From Desulfovibrio sp. (GTDB taxonomy: Bacteria > Desulfobacterota > Desulfovibrionia > Desulfovibrionales > Desulfovibrionaceae), in assembly GCA_003512875.1 (NCBI GenBank), contig DONZ01000060.1, positions 1 through 6,264 on the forward strand: DNA of 6,264 nt, written 5' to 3'. The notes under the pieces are model-generated. The model worked only from the letters and a program-made list of their open reading frames with translations. It had not been told where the DNA came from and searched no databases. How positions within the stretch are numbered: position 1 is the first letter of the stretch; each line of letters opens with the position of its first letter. The position numbers and the translations under genes are program-made. Below are positions 5,603 through 6,264 of the stretch, piece by piece.

Positions 5603-5623
5603 CCCCCTTGAGGGAAAGGGGGC
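5596..5623 (-). terminator. Rho-independent terminator for the flagellar hook gene
   Basis: On the - strand GCCCCCTT (5623-5616), loop TCCCTC and AAGGGGGC (5609-5602) form an 8-pair stem with six G-C pairs, followed directly by TTTTTT (5601-5596). This is the textbook form and orientation for ending transcription of flgE, whose stop codon is about 130 bases upstream. No other - strand gene lies between. Confidence 0.88.
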
Positions 5624-5631
5624 GAAATAAG

Positions 5632-5650
5632 CGAGTTGAGGGAAAACTCG
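5632..5650 (-). repeat. Stem-loop in the flgE 3' region
   Basis: CGAGTT (5632-5637) and AACTCG (5645-5650) form a 6-pair stem. Its loop region shares the ten-base word TTGAGGGAAA (5636-5645) with the loop of the neighbouring terminator (5608-5617). The shared word suggests local duplication or a common binding sequence, but two copies could be chance. Confidence 0.4.
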
Positions 5651-5664
5651 TTGGAGTATGCAAG

Positions 5665-5679
5665 GAAGAATTATTCTTC
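5665..5679 (-). repeat. Small AT-rich stem-loop in the flgE 3' region
   Basis: GAAGAA (5665-5670) pairs with TTCTTC (5674-5679) around a three-base loop. It sits in line with three other stem-loops between the flgE stop codon and the terminator. It is weak on its own. Confidence 0.3.
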
Positions 5680-5699
5680 GGGTTGGTAATTTTTGTGTT

Positions 5700-5738
5700 G
5701 TGTCACTCAGGCGAGCAATGTGCCCGCCCGGCTGACAC
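5700..5738 (-). repeat. Large GC-rich stem-loop just after flgE
   Basis: GTGTCA (5700-5705) pairs with TGACAC (5733-5738). After a 2x2 internal loop, CAGGCGAGC (5708-5716) pairs with GCCCGCCCG (5722-5730) through nine pairs including G-U, when read as RNA from the - strand. The loop is five bases. It starts 16 bases after the flgE stop codon. No T run follows on the - strand, so it more likely protects the mRNA end or slows polymerase than ends transcription by itself. Confidence 0.55.
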
Positions 5739-5754
5739 TCACGTATTTTATTTA

Positions 5755-6264
5755 TTATCTCTTCATGTTGATAACGGTTTCAAGCATGGTGTCAACCGTT
5801 GTGACCATTTTGCTGTTTGATTGGTAACCGCGCTGTGTTGAAATCATGTAAACCATTTCTGTGGCAAGGTCGACGTTGGATTGTTCAAGGGTGTAACTTG
5901 CTATATCGCCTAAGCCGCTGTTGCCTGCGGCACCCATTTTAGGATAGCCGGAAGCTCTTGTTTCGGAATAAAGGTTGTTGCCTTCGCGGCGCAGACCTTG
6001 GGTGTTCACAAAGTCATACATGGTGATTTGCCAAAGGGGAAGGGTTACGCCGTTTGAATAAACGCCGTTCAATATACCGTCGGAATCGACTTCCCAGCTT
6101 GTGAGGTCACCGAAACCGTAACCGTTTTGAGCGTTGGAGCTTGAGAAAGCACCGTCAAGGTTGGTGGAAGCGTAGGCTTCAATCACGGCAGGTTCTGTGA
6201 AATCAGCTAAAAGGTTGGCGTTGGCCGGATCCGCGGCGGAATACATATACAAATTCTTCGGAGA
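5755..6264 (-). CDS. flgE: Flagellar hook protein FlgE, C-terminal part (5' end outside window)
   Basis: Structural subunit of the flagellar hook, exported by the flagellar type III system and assembled between rod and filament. The frame is open from the right edge (first codon TCT at 6264-6262) to TAA at 5757-5755, giving 169 residues, so only the C-terminal part is here. The end is diagnostic. GLRREGNNLYSETRASG is the hook/rod C-terminal motif, followed by a Gly-rich turn, and LEQSNVDLATEMVYMIS plus QRGYQSNSKMVTTVDTML is the D0 helix. It finishes with INMKR, close to the family's typical NLKR ending. The part before (about residues 1-85) belongs to the variable outer domains. The terminal motif is shared with FlgG and FlgF, but the long variable part before it and the NMKR ending favour FlgE. 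A TTG at 6252-6250 is internal, not a start. A hairpin-rich 3' region and a strong terminator follow. Confidence 0.9.
   Translation of the reverse strand, partial: SPKNLYMYSAADPANANLLADFTEPAVIEAYASTNLDGAFSSSNAQNGYGFGDLTSWEVDSDGILNGVYSNGVTLPLWQITMYDFVNTQGLRREGNNLYSETRASGYPKMGAAGNSGLGDIASYTLEQSNVDLATEMVYMISTQRGYQSNSKMVTTVDTMLETVINMKR

Noticed and set aside
5569..5820. 83-codon open frame on the + strand
   Set aside because: It crosses the flgE terminator and stem-loops and ends inside the antisense of flgE; there is no ribosome binding site and its composition is not protein-like.
1..6264. CRISPR array, insertion sequence, prophage or toxin-antitoxin pair
   Set aside because: No regularly spaced repeats, no transposase or integrase motifs and no small overlapping gene pair were found. 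The tRNA gene has no duplicated 3' end downstream that would mark an integrated element.

Overview
This window looks like a chromosomal segment of a moderately AT-rich member of the Desulfovibrionales (class Desulfovibrionia, the former deltaproteobacterial sulfate reducers). The argument is gene order: the end of ispE, a tRNA-Gln(UUG), prs and rplY in a row on the + strand is an arrangement I associate with Desulfovibrio and its relatives, and the proteins read like that group. This is a call from memory, not from a search. No insertion sequence, integrase, CRISPR array or phage gene is visible.

Positions 1-2354 are a housekeeping block on the + strand. It holds the C-terminal part of IspE (isoprenoid precursor synthesis), a good sigma-70-type promoter inside AT-rich DNA, tRNA-Gln, ribose-phosphate pyrophosphokinase (prs) and ribosomal protein L25/CTC (rplY). 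prs has almost no room for its own promoter and is probably read through from the tRNA promoter. A potential three-stem RNA structure lies between prs and the rplY ribosome binding site. A strong stem-loop closes the block after rplY, where I would have expected pth.

Positions 2355-5217 carry two signalling genes facing each other. A membrane-bound CHASE-GGDEF diguanylate cyclase lies on the + strand and makes cyclic di-GMP; it lacks the usual product-inhibition motif. On the - strand is a CheW-like coupling protein with a zinc-binding CZB domain set inside the CheW fold. The space between them (3923-4386) holds a perfect long hairpin, a probable terminator for the CheW-CZB gene, and an unexplained stretch open in both strands.

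Positions 5218-5754 have no convincing gene. They hold a possible promoter region for the CheW-CZB gene and, for the gene to the right, a hairpin-rich 3' region ending in a clear Rho-independent terminator. Positions 5755-6264 are the C-terminal end of flagellar hook protein FlgE on the - strand, running off the window. The right half therefore gathers functions around motility and its control (c-di-GMP, chemotaxis coupling, hook). No wholly new system is evident. The most notable items are the nested CheW-CZB protein, the cyclase without an I-site, and several RNA structures between genes.
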